60,094 nucleotides of DNA from Acidisphaera sp. S103 (GTDB lineage: Bacteria > Pseudomonadota > Alphaproteobacteria > Acetobacterales > Acetobacteraceae), in contig NZ_LMUJ01000101.1 in the NCBI RefSeq assembly GCF_009765975.1, forward strand, positions 243,419-303,512. Direction: 5' to 3'. The stretch's first letter is position 1. Each line of letters starts with the position of its first letter. Positions 52,828 through 60,094 of the stretch are shown in pieces. The translations under genes were made by a program, and so were the position numbers. Below the pieces are notes generated by a model. The model was not told the origin of the DNA. It did no database searches and saw only the letters and a program-made list of their open reading frames with translations.

Positions 52828-53733
52828 ATGCGGGTTACTCTCCGACAGATCGAAGCTTTCCGCGCCATCATGGTCCACGGCACTGTGACGCAAGCCGCGC
52901 AGCGGTTGCATACGTCGCAACCGTCGGTCTCACGCTCGATCCAAGAACTGGAGACAGCGACCGGCCTTCATCTGTTCAAGCGAGCGAAACGTCGGATCGA
53001 ACCGACCAGCGCAGCGTCCGAACTTTATAAGGAAGTCAACAGGGCGTTTACCGGATTGGAAGATATCGCGCGTGCCGCTGAAGCGATCCGCGGCTCCCGC
53101 AATGGCGCCGTGCGCGTCGTCTGTTTTCCGGCGTTTTCCGAGGGGTTCATGGCAGAGGTGTTTCGTCGGTTCCTTGTGCACCATCCCAAGGCCCGCCTCA
53201 CCCTGGACACCCAGCACACACCGACAATCGTTGAGGCCATCGCCGCCCATCGGTTCGACATCGGCTTGGCGGGCTATGACTTGCAAGTGGCCGAAGCCAC
53301 ATCGGAGCGCCTTACCACCGCCGACCAGGTCTGTGTGCTTCCTGCAAACCATGTGCTCGCGGCAAAATCCGTGATTACGCCGGCGGATCTGCGCGATATT
53401 GACTTCATCTCCGGGGCAGCGAACGAACTCACCCGTCGACGGACCGACGAGGTGTTCAATGCGGCTGGCGTGTCTCGACGCTCGGTCGTAGAGGTGGTGT
53501 CGGCGACGGTGATTTGCGCGATGGTCGTGCGTGGTATGGGGGTCTCCATCATCAATCCGTTTACCGCCGCGGCATTCCAACCGGATTTGGTAATGAGGCC
53601 GTTTTCGGTGTCGCTGCCATTCGTTGCAACTCTGCTGCGGCCGAAGCATCGGCCGAACTCCACGCTCACCAACGTAATGGTCGATGAAATAAAAAAATAC
53701 ATCACCGAGATCGAAGCCGCCGTGAAGGGGTAA
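52828..53733 (+). CDS. LysR-family transcriptional regulator
   Basis: The 301-residue protein has an N-terminal winged HTH (LRQIEAFRAIMVHGTVTQAA ... TSQPSVSRSIQELE, residues 5-50), a linker helix and a two-lobe effector-binding domain (VRVVCFPAFSEGF ... RFDIGLAGYD ... GMGVSIINPFTA). GAGGGG precedes the ATG closely. Nearby amino-acid-related genes are broken (threonine-aldolase-like lyase, proline-hydroxylase-like), so its regulated genes may have been lost. The effector is unknown. Confidence 0.9.
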   Translation: MRVTLRQIEAFRAIMVHGTVTQAAQRLHTSQPSVSRSIQELETATGLHLFKRAKRRIEPTSAASELYKEVNRAFTGLEDIARAAEAIRGSRNGAVRVVCFPAFSEGFMAEVFRRFLVHHPKARLTLDTQHTPTIVEAIAAHRFDIGLAGYDLQVAEATSERLTTADQVCVLPANHVLAAKSVITPADLRDIDFISGAANELTRRRTDEVFNAAGVSRRSVVEVVSATVICAMVVRGMGVSIINPFTAAAFQPDLVMRPFSVSLPFVATLLRPKHRPNSTLTNVMVDEIKKYITEIEAAVKG

Positions 53734-53911
53734 GGCAATGACGGTCGGGATTTGAGGGAAGAACCGTAGGTTGAACATATCCGCTCCGCGAAACGAAACC
53801 AGGTGCTGGGCCGTTAACCCGATACTGCGCAACCGTCCTGAAGATCCTTCACCACGCGTGAGATCATCCACGCCGCGGTCTCTGCCATCTCGATGGTGAC
53901 GCGTTGTGACG

Positions 53912-54534
53912 TCACGGCGCGCAGAGTCCTTTGCTGAAACAAACGCTGAGGGCGTCGACTTCCGCTGCGTAAGCGCGCGGCGAAACTCCCGTGGCGACGC
54001 ACGCGTTGAGCAGCCGCGCGCCGTCGAGATACACCGTCATACCAAGCTCATGGGCCACCGTGCGCAACTCGGCCATCGCGGCCAACGGGTGGATCGTGCC
54101 GCCGGCGGCGTTCACGGTGTTCTCGATCACGACCAGGCGTGGCGTGGCGTAAAACGAATTCGAGCGTGCCTTACCATCGATCGCCTGCCTTAGGACTCCG
54201 GAGGACAGAATGCCGGCGTCTTCGTCCGTCGCCGGCGTGCCCACGCGGCCGATCGGGTAAAGTGCCACACGCGTGAGGTCGCGGTTTGGGCCGCTTCGAA
54301 GAAGTTTATGTGGCAGGCCGCGTGCAGGATGATTTCGTCGCCGGGGCTCGTCAGCGCGCGAAGCGCGACCTGATTGCTCATCGTTCCCGACGGCATGAAG
54401 AGTGCGGCACTCTTGTCGAAATACTCAGTGCAGTACCATTCCAAATCGCGCACTGTCGTATTTTCGTCATAACAGTCTCCGACGGGTCGTGCCAGCCAGG
54501 CGACCAGCCGAGAGAGTGACCGTGTTGCGCGCAC
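53912..54534 (-). pseudogene. Threonine aldolase/beta-eliminating lyase family, frameshifted and truncated
   Basis: The 5' part (from 54534) encodes RPVGDCYDENTTVRDLEWYC, FMPSGTMSNQVALRAL and GDEIILHAACHINFFEAA. The next part is in another frame from about 54268: LVVIENTVNAAGGTIHP, LGMTVYLDGARLLNACVA and VDALSVCFSKGL, where the PLP lysine is in the SKG motif. A one- or two-base indel near 54264-54272 separates them. The protein then stops at GLCAP, losing the whole C-terminal domain of the roughly 340-residue family. It is non-functional. Confidence 0.8.
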
Positions 54535-54550
54535 TACCGAAATCGGCCTT

Positions 54551-54930
54551 ATGATTCCCTATCTTACGGGGTTGATCAGCCGCGAGTTCGCCACGGACCG
54601 CTTGCGTTGGGCCCGCCTCATGCGGGTCGCGGGCAACGGTTGCGTGATCCCGCACCGCGATTTTCTTGAATTCAGCCAGCCCTTCACGCGACTGCGCATC
54701 TGTCTGAAAACCAATCCACAGGCCTGGAATTCGGAGGAAGGCAGACTTTTTCACATGCGGGTAGGCGAGGTCTGGCATCTCGACGCGACGCGGGTTCATA
54801 GCGCAGCCTGCTTTTCACCTGAGCCGCGGGTCCATCTTGTGCTGGACTTCGCCGGCGACAATGATCCGGTAAACTATCTGGCCCACCGCCGCCGCGCCGC
54901 CGCCGCTGCGGGCGTCCGACCAAGGCCGAA
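54551..54930 (+). pseudogene. Proline-hydroxylase/aspartyl-asparaginyl-hydroxylase-like fragment
   Basis: About 125 codons match the Fe(II)/2-oxoglutarate oxygenase family that includes cis-4-proline hydroxylases: RLRWARLMRV, the HxD metal motif in CVIPHRDFLEF, FHMRVGEVWHLDA, and the distal histidine in TRVHSAACFSPEPRVHLVLDF. Full-length proteins are about 280 residues; both the N-terminal third and the C-terminus are missing. The frame continues into sequence antisense to the integrase. It retains the metal-binding core but is probably inactive. Confidence 0.65.
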
Positions 54931-54955
54931 ACGATATCACGGCGATCGAAGTAAT

Positions 54956-56128
54956 TCAGGTTCGCTCGGCCAGCTCGGTGAGATCGGGCTGGTAGTAGCG
55001 GTCCAGAGATTTCAGCGTCAGGTGGCCGGTGACCCTCCGCAGATCCATTGGATTTGGATATCGCTTCGCTAGCCGACTCGTCGCCTCGTGGCGCAGATCG
55101 TGAAAGGTCAGATCAGTCAGCCCAGCCCGCGTGATCATCCGGCCGATGCGCACTTTGAAGGGATTATGGCTCCCTACCTCGAAAACCAGATCTTGCGGCT
55201 TTGGCTTTCGATCGCCGAGGTGCGCCAGCAGCAGCGTGATCGCGCCTGGCATAAGAGGCCTGATCTCCCACCCGCGCTCAGACCGCAGCTTTGCTGATTT
55301 CTGATGCTGACCGCTTTTTTTGCCCAGCCCATGCCGACCGCGGATCTTGATCACCTTAGCGTCGAAGTCGACATCTACCCACCTCAGGGCGAGAATCTCT
55401 CCCTGGCGCATCGCCTGCTCCAGCGCCAACCTGGTCACCGGAACATCGTCGGGACACTCAGACTTGGCGATCGCTTCGAACAGTCCGTCTTCCTCGTGCT
55501 TGGGCGGCTCGTCCCCCCCTTTCCAGCGCAGATCGAATAGCACCGGGCGCCGGAGGAAGTAGCCGCCGGTCGCGTTTCACGTCAGCTTCCTCGGGTCTCT
55601 TCACGATCGCTCCGGTGGCTGGGTTCAAAGGCATCGGCAGATCCCATTCACCGATCGCGTGCGCGAGGATGCCGGCGAGCGGGTTCAGCCGCTTCACCAC
55701 CGTGGCCGCCGCGAACAGCTTGGCCTGGCGGTCACGGACTCCGCGAACCGCCACCGGCGTCAGCTTCGAGAGCAGCAGGGCGCCGATCGGATCGGACATA
55801 ATTGCCGGGATGTGGCCTCGGTCCTCGGCGGCGCCACGCCGGCGCCCTCCGTCCTGCATTTGCTCATCGACTTACCGTTGGGCCAATTCCGACAGCGTCG
55901 ATTGGCCCAAGACCCGGCGATCGACGAACGATCCGTCTTGGACCTTAGCGGACGTCTCCAGGAGCCATTCTTTCGCCTGCTTGTCCGTCTCGAAGGTTTT
56001 GCGGATCCGCTTCCCCTCAATCAACTTACGGGCGCGGTATTGCGCCGGACCCCGGTACTCGACGCCGGGCGACAGTGCCCTGCCTGCAGCTGGGTCCCTC
56101 AGATTCTCGATGCTTTGATCCTGGCCAC
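54956..56128 (-). pseudogene. Tyrosine-type phage/island integrase, broken by frameshifts
   Basis: The pieces lie in order on the minus strand. A GTG-started MARIKASRI end (56128) is followed after a frame change by the arm-binding domain (GVEYRGPAQYRARKLIEGKR, FETDKQAKEWL) to about 55872. The core-binding part (LSKLTPVAVRGVRDR, NPATGAIVKRPEE) is in a second frame, and the catalytic domain (QAMRQGEILALRW, HDLRHEATSRL, RRVTGHLTLKSLDRYYQ) is in a third, ending at 54956. The catalytic Arg, His-x-x-Arg, His and Tyr are all still visible. It lies 85 bp from the 3' end of tRNA-Glu, its expected attachment site. Confidence 0.85.
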
Positions 56129-56213
56129 GCGATCCTTCCGGGCGGCATTGGCCCAGAATTGGCCCAATTACCCCGACAATTCGCTCTCCGTCATTGTAAA
56201 TACTTGATTTCCT

Positions 56214-56289
56214 TGGCGTCCCGTACGAGATTCGAACTCGTGTTACCGCCGTGAAAGGGCGGTGTCCTGGGCCTCTAGACGAACGGGAC
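56214..56289 (-). tRNA. tRNA-Glu (anticodon TTC)
   Basis: Full cloverleaf on the minus strand: acceptor GTCCCGT/ACGGGAC, anticodon stem CCGCC-CTTTCAC-GGCGG with anticodon TTC, T-arm ACGAG-TTCGAAT-CTCGT, and an encoded 3' GCCA. It sits beside a degenerate integrase, and its 3' half is the likely attB/attL. Confidence 0.95.
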
Positions 56290-56380
56290 AGGCCGGACCC
56301 GACGACCATGGCCATCGGGTCGGCGGTGGGTAGCGGACCCGCCCGCACGGGTCAAGCGTTGTTGACTCAGCACCCCGCGA

Positions 56381-58237
56381 TCAGGCCACCGCCGCGTCGG
56401 AAATGATGAACGTCGGGTTGACCGAACCGTTCCACGCCTCGGCCCGCAGATGCCCCGCCAGGTGCAGCGGCACGCCTTCGGCCCGAGCCAGCAGCGCGTC
56501 CGCCAGCGCGCCCTCCCGCGCCCTGAACATCATCGCCTTCAGCCGAGGCCCACCGGCCTCCCCTTCCACGAACGCCCGAATCGAGCCAGCCTCGCGCCCC
56601 ACCCGATCGGCCCGCACGACTCGGGCGCGATGCAGCACCAGCGTCGGTTCCTCATTCCCCGCGCCGAACGGAGCCAGCCGTTCCAGATGCCGCGCCACCT
56701 CCGTCGTCGCGCCGGACACCGCCAACGTGCCCTCGACGATCAGGTCCGCGGCGCAAGGCATCGCCGATGCCGCCGCCAGCCGCTCCTCCAGGAACGCATG
56801 AAACCCGGACACGTGCTCCGGCAGCACCGAGAATCCCGCCGCCATCGCATGGCCGCCCCCGGTGACCAATAACCCAGCCTGCCTGGCGGCAATGACCGCC
56901 GCACCCAGGTCAACCCCAGGAATCGAACGGCCCGACCCTTTGCCCAGCCCATCGGTGAACCCCGCCACACAAGCCGGCCGGTTGAACCGTTCCTTGATCC
57001 GGCCGGCAACGATGCCAACCACCCCGGGATGCCACCCCTGCCCCGTCACCAACACCGCGGCGCGCCCCGCGGCCACCTGAACCTCAGCCGCGAACATGGC
57101 GGCTTCCATAATCCCAGCCTCAACGTCCTGGCGCGTCCGATTCACCGCTTCCAGCCTTTCCGCCAGCGCCAGGGCCTCCACCCGGTCCTGCGCCAGCAGC
57201 AGCCGCAGCCCCAGATCAGCCTCGCTGATGCGACCACCGGCATTGATGCGAGGCCCCAGCGCATAGCCGCAGGTGGCAGCGTTCAGCTTGTCGCGCGCCT
57301 GGGTCACGTCCAGCAGCGCCGCAATACCCGGGCGCGCCCGTCGAGCCATCACCTTCAGCCCCTGGCACACAAATGCTCTGTTGACCCCGGTCAACGGCAT
57401 CACGTCGCAGACCGTCGCCAGCGCCACCAGGTCCAGCAACCCCATCAGGTCGGGCTCGTCGGTACGCACAACGAAGTGCCCCAGCCGGCGCAACGCCCGC
57501 ACCGTGGCGATCACCGTCAGGAAAGCCACGCCGGCAGCACACAGCATCCCCAAGCCGGAGGTATCGTCCAGCCGGTTCGGATTCACCGTCGCCAGGATGG
57601 CCGGCGGCGCGCCCTCCGCCTTGTGGTGGTCCAGCACGACCACCTCCGCCTGGCCGGCAACGGACGACAGGGCATCAGCCGCGGCCGTCCCGCAATCCAC
57701 ACAGACGATCAACCGAGCACCCGCCGAGACCAGCGACAGCAGCGCGGGTGCGTTAGGCCCGTAGCCCTCCCTGATACGGTCCGGCACGTGATGCAGGACG
57801 GGACAGCCCAACGCCCGCAGGAACCCGACCATCAGCGCCGCGCTGCACGCCCCGTCCACGTCGTAGTCGCCATAGACCGCCACCGTCTGCCCCAGGCGCA
57901 CCGCCTCGGCCAGCCGGTCGGCGGCAACATCCATGTCGGTCATCGCGGACGGATCCGGCAGCAGCACCCGCAGCGTCGGCTCCAGGAACGTCGCCGCAGT
58001 CTCGATCCCGATACCGCGCGCCGACAGCAACCGGCTGACGATCTCCGGCAGATCGAGTTTCTGCGCGATTCCCGCCGCGACCCGCTCCTCCCCAGTCCGC
58101 CACAGCCACCGTCGGCCGGACAAGCTGTTGGTGACGCCCAGGACGCAGTCGGCCCCGGTCAACTCAGCGATCCAACGCCAACGGGCACGTTCGCCCGTTG
58201 GCTGAATCGGCCCACAACCTGGAGCGCCAGCACACAA
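56381..58237 (-). CDS. recJ: Single-stranded-DNA-specific exonuclease RecJ
   Basis: The 618-residue DHH/DHHA1 nuclease degrades single-stranded DNA 5' to 3' in recombination and mismatch repair. Motifs are VAVYGDYDVDGACSAAL, VCVDCGT, VVLDHHKA, the GYALGPRINAGGRI block, and the DHHA1 motif VTGGGHAMAAG; a C-terminal OB-fold completes it. The upstream-most start (TTG at 58237) gives about 30 residues before the family N-terminus (VLGVTNSLSGRRW). A later TTG is equally possible, so the start is uncertain. It follows glpX by 24 bp. Confidence 0.95.
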   Translation of the reverse strand: MCAGAPGCGPIQPTGERARWRWIAELTGADCVLGVTNSLSGRRWLWRTGEERVAAGIAQKLDLPEIVSRLLSARGIGIETAATFLEPTLRVLLPDPSAMTDMDVAADRLAEAVRLGQTVAVYGDYDVDGACSAALMVGFLRALGCPVLHHVPDRIREGYGPNAPALLSLVSAGARLIVCVDCGTAAADALSSVAGQAEVVVLDHHKAEGAPPAILATVNPNRLDDTSGLGMLCAAGVAFLTVIATVRALRRLGHFVVRTDEPDLMGLLDLVALATVCDVMPLTGVNRAFVCQGLKVMARRARPGIAALLDVTQARDKLNAATCGYALGPRINAGGRISEADLGLRLLLAQDRVEALALAERLEAVNRTRQDVEAGIMEAAMFAAEVQVAAGRAAVLVTGQGWHPGVVGIVAGRIKERFNRPACVAGFTDGLGKGSGRSIPGVDLGAAVIAARQAGLLVTGGGHAMAAGFSVLPEHVSGFHAFLEERLAAASAMPCAADLIVEGTLAVSGATTEVARHLERLAPFGAGNEEPTLVLHRARVVRADRVGREAGSIRAFVEGEAGGPRLKAMMFRAREGALADALLARAEGVPLHLAGHLRAEAWNGSVNPTFIISDAAVA

Positions 58238-58261
58238 GAACCATCCGATCGAGCCGGCGCA

Positions 58262-59257
58262 CTAGGTCGCCGTCCAGGTCTTCTGCACGAAGTTATGGTA
58301 CGCCTCGATGAACCGCACGGTGCCGGAGTGGCTGCGCATCACGATCGAATGCGTCACGGCGCTGCCAACACCGCGCTTCACCCCCCGCAGCATCGCCCCG
58401 GTCGTCACACCGGTCGCGGCGAACATCACGTCACCCTTCGCCATCTCCTCCACCGAGAAGCACCGCTTCGGATCGGCATGGCCCATGGACCGCACCCGCT
58501 CGATCTGATCGTCCGACTCATACAGCAGCCGCCCCTGCATCTGGCCACCAACACAACGCAGCGCCGCCGCCGACAACACGCCCTCCGGCGCGCCACCGGA
58601 CCCCAGATAGATGTCGATGTCCGAATCCGGCATGGCGGTGGCGATCACACCGGCCACGTCGCCGTCGCTGATCAGCATGATGCGAGCACCAGCCTCGCGG
58701 CAATGCGCGATCAGGTCCTTGTGCCGGTCGCGATCCAGGATGCAGACCAGCAGATCGGACGTCTCGACCTTCTTGGCACGCGCCAGGTTGCGCAGATTGG
58801 CGGCCGGCGAGTCGTCCAGGTTGATCACCCCCGCCGGCAGCCCGCCGCCCACGGCGATCTTGTCCATGTAGATGTCAGGGGCATGCAGGAAGTTGCCGCC
58901 CTCCGCCAGAGCCAGCGTGGCCATCGCGTTCGGGCCGGCCTTGGCGGTCAGCGTGGTGCCCTCCAGAGGGTCCACCGCGATATCCATCTTCGGTCCGCCG
59001 GCGCCGACTTTCTCCCCGATGAACAGCATCGGGGCTTCGTCCATCTCGCCCTCGCCGATCACCACGGTGCCGTCGATCGCCACCGCGTCGAACGCCTTGC
59101 GCATGGCCTCCACGGCGGCACCATCGGCCTCATTCTTCTTGCCGTGGCCGATCCAGTGCGATGCGGCGAGCGCCGCGGCTTCGGTGACGCGGACCAGTTC
59201 CAGCGCCAGGTTGCGGTCGGTCTGAATGCCATTTCGCGGCTTATGGGCTTGGGCCAT
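58262..59257 (-). CDS. glpX: Class II fructose-1,6-bisphosphatase GlpX
   Basis: The 331-residue enzyme dephosphorylates fructose 1,6-bisphosphate in gluconeogenesis and sugar-phosphate cycles. Motifs are IGEGEMDEAPML, the metal/phosphate-binding VDPLEGTTL, DIYLGSGGAPEGVLSAAAL and GDVMFAATGVT. The ATG at 59257 is preceded by AGGAGGA with 8-nt spacing, which decides it over a longer in-frame extension. It is the first gene of the glpX-recJ pair. Confidence 0.95.
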   Translation of the reverse strand: MAQAHKPRNGIQTDRNLALELVRVTEAAALAASHWIGHGKKNEADGAAVEAMRKAFDAVAIDGTVVIGEGEMDEAPMLFIGEKVGAGGPKMDIAVDPLEGTTLTAKAGPNAMATLALAEGGNFLHAPDIYMDKIAVGGGLPAGVINLDDSPAANLRNLARAKKVETSDLLVCILDRDRHKDLIAHCREAGARIMLISDGDVAGVIATAMPDSDIDIYLGSGGAPEGVLSAAALRCVGGQMQGRLLYESDDQIERVRSMGHADPKRCFSVEEMAKGDVMFAATGVTTGAMLRGVKRGVGSAVTHSIVMRSHSGTVRFIEAYHNFVQKTWTAT

Positions 59258-59488
59258 TGGGGTGTTCCTCCTGTCGGTCGCGATTCGAGTCCCGATCGGT
59301 TTAGCATGGACCGCGACGGCGGGGAGGGATAGTTGCTTGCCGCCCCTGCCGGCGGGCCAGTCCGCGATCATGAGAACAGCGCGGGAAGGTTGGGAATTCG
59401 CCGCCCCCCAATTGGGGCCGTCCGCCCAACCGGGTGTTGCCAGGAGCGTGTTCACCGGGCTCAGTGATTTGAAATCAAGAGTCGCGAC

Positions 59489-60010
59489 ATGAACACAAGT
59501 GAAACGCTGCAGTCTGGCGACGGCCAGGCCTCACGCCCTCAGTTCACGGCGACGCTGTTGCTGAGGGAGGTCGCGCAACCGTCATTTGCGCAGATTCGAT
59601 CGGAGCTGGAGCGGATCGCCCCCCAAACCCAGCTTGGGGACTGGAGCGGCCCCGTTACCGATCCTGCTGTCGATCCCGGGATTGAGATCTTGAGCCTTAA
59701 TGGCGAAAGGATGTCTGTCCTCGTGATTGACGGCCCGGCGCCCGGAGCGATTTTGCAAGCCGGCCCGTTTCCAAACCCTTTGTGGCCCAACGCGGAAAAA
59801 GAGGCCGCCGGGCATAAAGCCCACATTCTTGTCATCGCGCCTGAGGATCCCGTTGACCGGGAGGCCGCGCTGGCGAAGGCGCGCGCCGTCACTGTGGTCG
59901 CCGGGGCCATTGCGCGAATTGTTCCGGCCATTGGCGTGAGTTGGGCCGACGGCGCGAATTTGGTGAAAACCGAGGCGTTCGTTGGTATGACGGAAAAACT
60001 TAGAACCTGA
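59489..60010 (+). CDS. DUF4261-like protein
   Basis: The 173-residue protein resembles the uncharacterised DUF4261 family. There is a short variable N-terminus, then FTATLLLREVAQPSFAQIRSEL, the NGERMSVLVIDGPAP strand pair, PFPNPLWPNAEKEAAGHKAHI, and a helical end (VTVVAGAIARIVPAIGVSW). No catalytic motif, signal peptide or membrane segment is visible. The function is unknown. It is divergent from glpX and stops just before a transposase on the opposite strand. Confidence 0.7.
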   Translation: MNTSETLQSGDGQASRPQFTATLLLREVAQPSFAQIRSELERIAPQTQLGDWSGPVTDPAVDPGIEILSLNGERMSVLVIDGPAPGAILQAGPFPNPLWPNAEKEAAGHKAHILVIAPEDPVDREAALAKARAVTVVAGAIARIVPAIGVSWADGANLVKTEAFVGMTEKLRT

Positions 60011-60017
60011 CTCGAAA

Positions 60018-60094
60018 TCAAGCGATCGCCTGGTAATCTCGAGCGATCCTGCGGATGAGCAGGAAGCCCATGGCCAGCATGAACCAAGCCTGCG
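60018..60094 (-). CDS. IS5-type transposase, C-terminal end (continues beyond window)
   Basis: The last 25 codons of a minus-strand gene read QAWFMLAMGFLLIRRIARD, matching the usual hydrophobic-basic C-terminus of IS5-family transposases. The rest lies beyond the right edge, so I cannot say whether the element is complete. Confidence 0.55.
   Translation of the reverse strand, partial: QAWFMLAMGFLLIRRIARDYQAIA

Noticed and set aside
57029-59332. A 767-codon plus-strand open frame opposite recJ and glpX
   Set aside because: It is extremely rich in Arg, His and Gln, has no family features, and lies exactly antisense to two well-supported genes in a GC-rich sequence.
58262-59455. Longer glpX start
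   Set aside because: The family N-terminus and a strong AGGAGGA site both place the start at 59257.

Overview
This is a GC-rich alphaproteobacterial window, most likely from an Acetobacteraceae-type bacterium (Rhodospirillales). The pointers are a giant Hint-domain (hedgehog/intein-like) repeat protein of the kind frequent in that family, several FixJ-type response regulators, a CioAB-type cytochrome bd, and AfsR-like ATPase regulators. The assignment is an inference from family content, not from a marker gene.

Layout. 1-3.4 kb: the 3' part of an enoyl-CoA hydratase, a histidine-kinase-like ATPase, a small exported protein and an AraC regulator. 3.5-8.1 kb: an EmrAB-type efflux operon with an aldo/keto reductase, divergent from a TetR regulator. 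8.1-10.9 and 17.5-20.4 kb: two paralogous winged-helix/NTPase/TPR regulators. They flank a minus-strand block with transketolase, beta-carbonic anhydrase and CydAB (cyanide-insensitive oxidase type). 20.5-33.6 kb: a stress or metabolic accessory region bracketed by two orphan FixJ regulators. It holds a tautomerase and aldehyde dehydrogenase, a secreted cupin, two GlcG/HbpS-like proteins, an alpha/beta hydrolase with a lost nucleophile, a truncated RpoH-like sigma factor, an SDR without its tyrosine, a cytochrome P460, a VOC protein, a ketopantoate-reductase homologue, a mandelate-racemase homologue and a NIPSNAP protein. 34.1-40.1 kb: a single-domain response regulator and an 1841-residue pseudokinase/ATPase/GAF/PAS/histidine kinase. 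41-50.3 kb: a 3121-residue Hint protein, followed by a transposase fragment, a decayed second copy of its upstream region, and a LuxR regulator. 52.4-56.3 kb: a graveyard of broken genes and a broken tyrosine integrase beside an intact tRNA-Glu, the signature of a decayed island end. 56.4-60 kb: core genes recJ and glpX, a DUF4261 protein and the end of an IS5-type transposase.

The most interesting signal is in the non-coding DNA of the 23-33 kb region. Five sites share one architecture: a 15-bp palindrome of the form GGTATCG-A-CGATACC, then ATCG, then a -10-like hexamer. Four of them form two divergent pairs (tautomerase/ALDH versus cupin/GlcG, and RpoH-like sigma versus SDR), and the fifth precedes the NIPSNAP gene. 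All point toward the adjacent gene and leave 5' leaders of about 125-235 nt. This defines a candidate local regulon that I cannot match to a known operator. The second strong signal is a roughly 0.6-kb upstream module of the giant Hint gene, including its first codons, repeated 10.4 kb downstream. This implies an ancestral tandem duplication of the whole locus.
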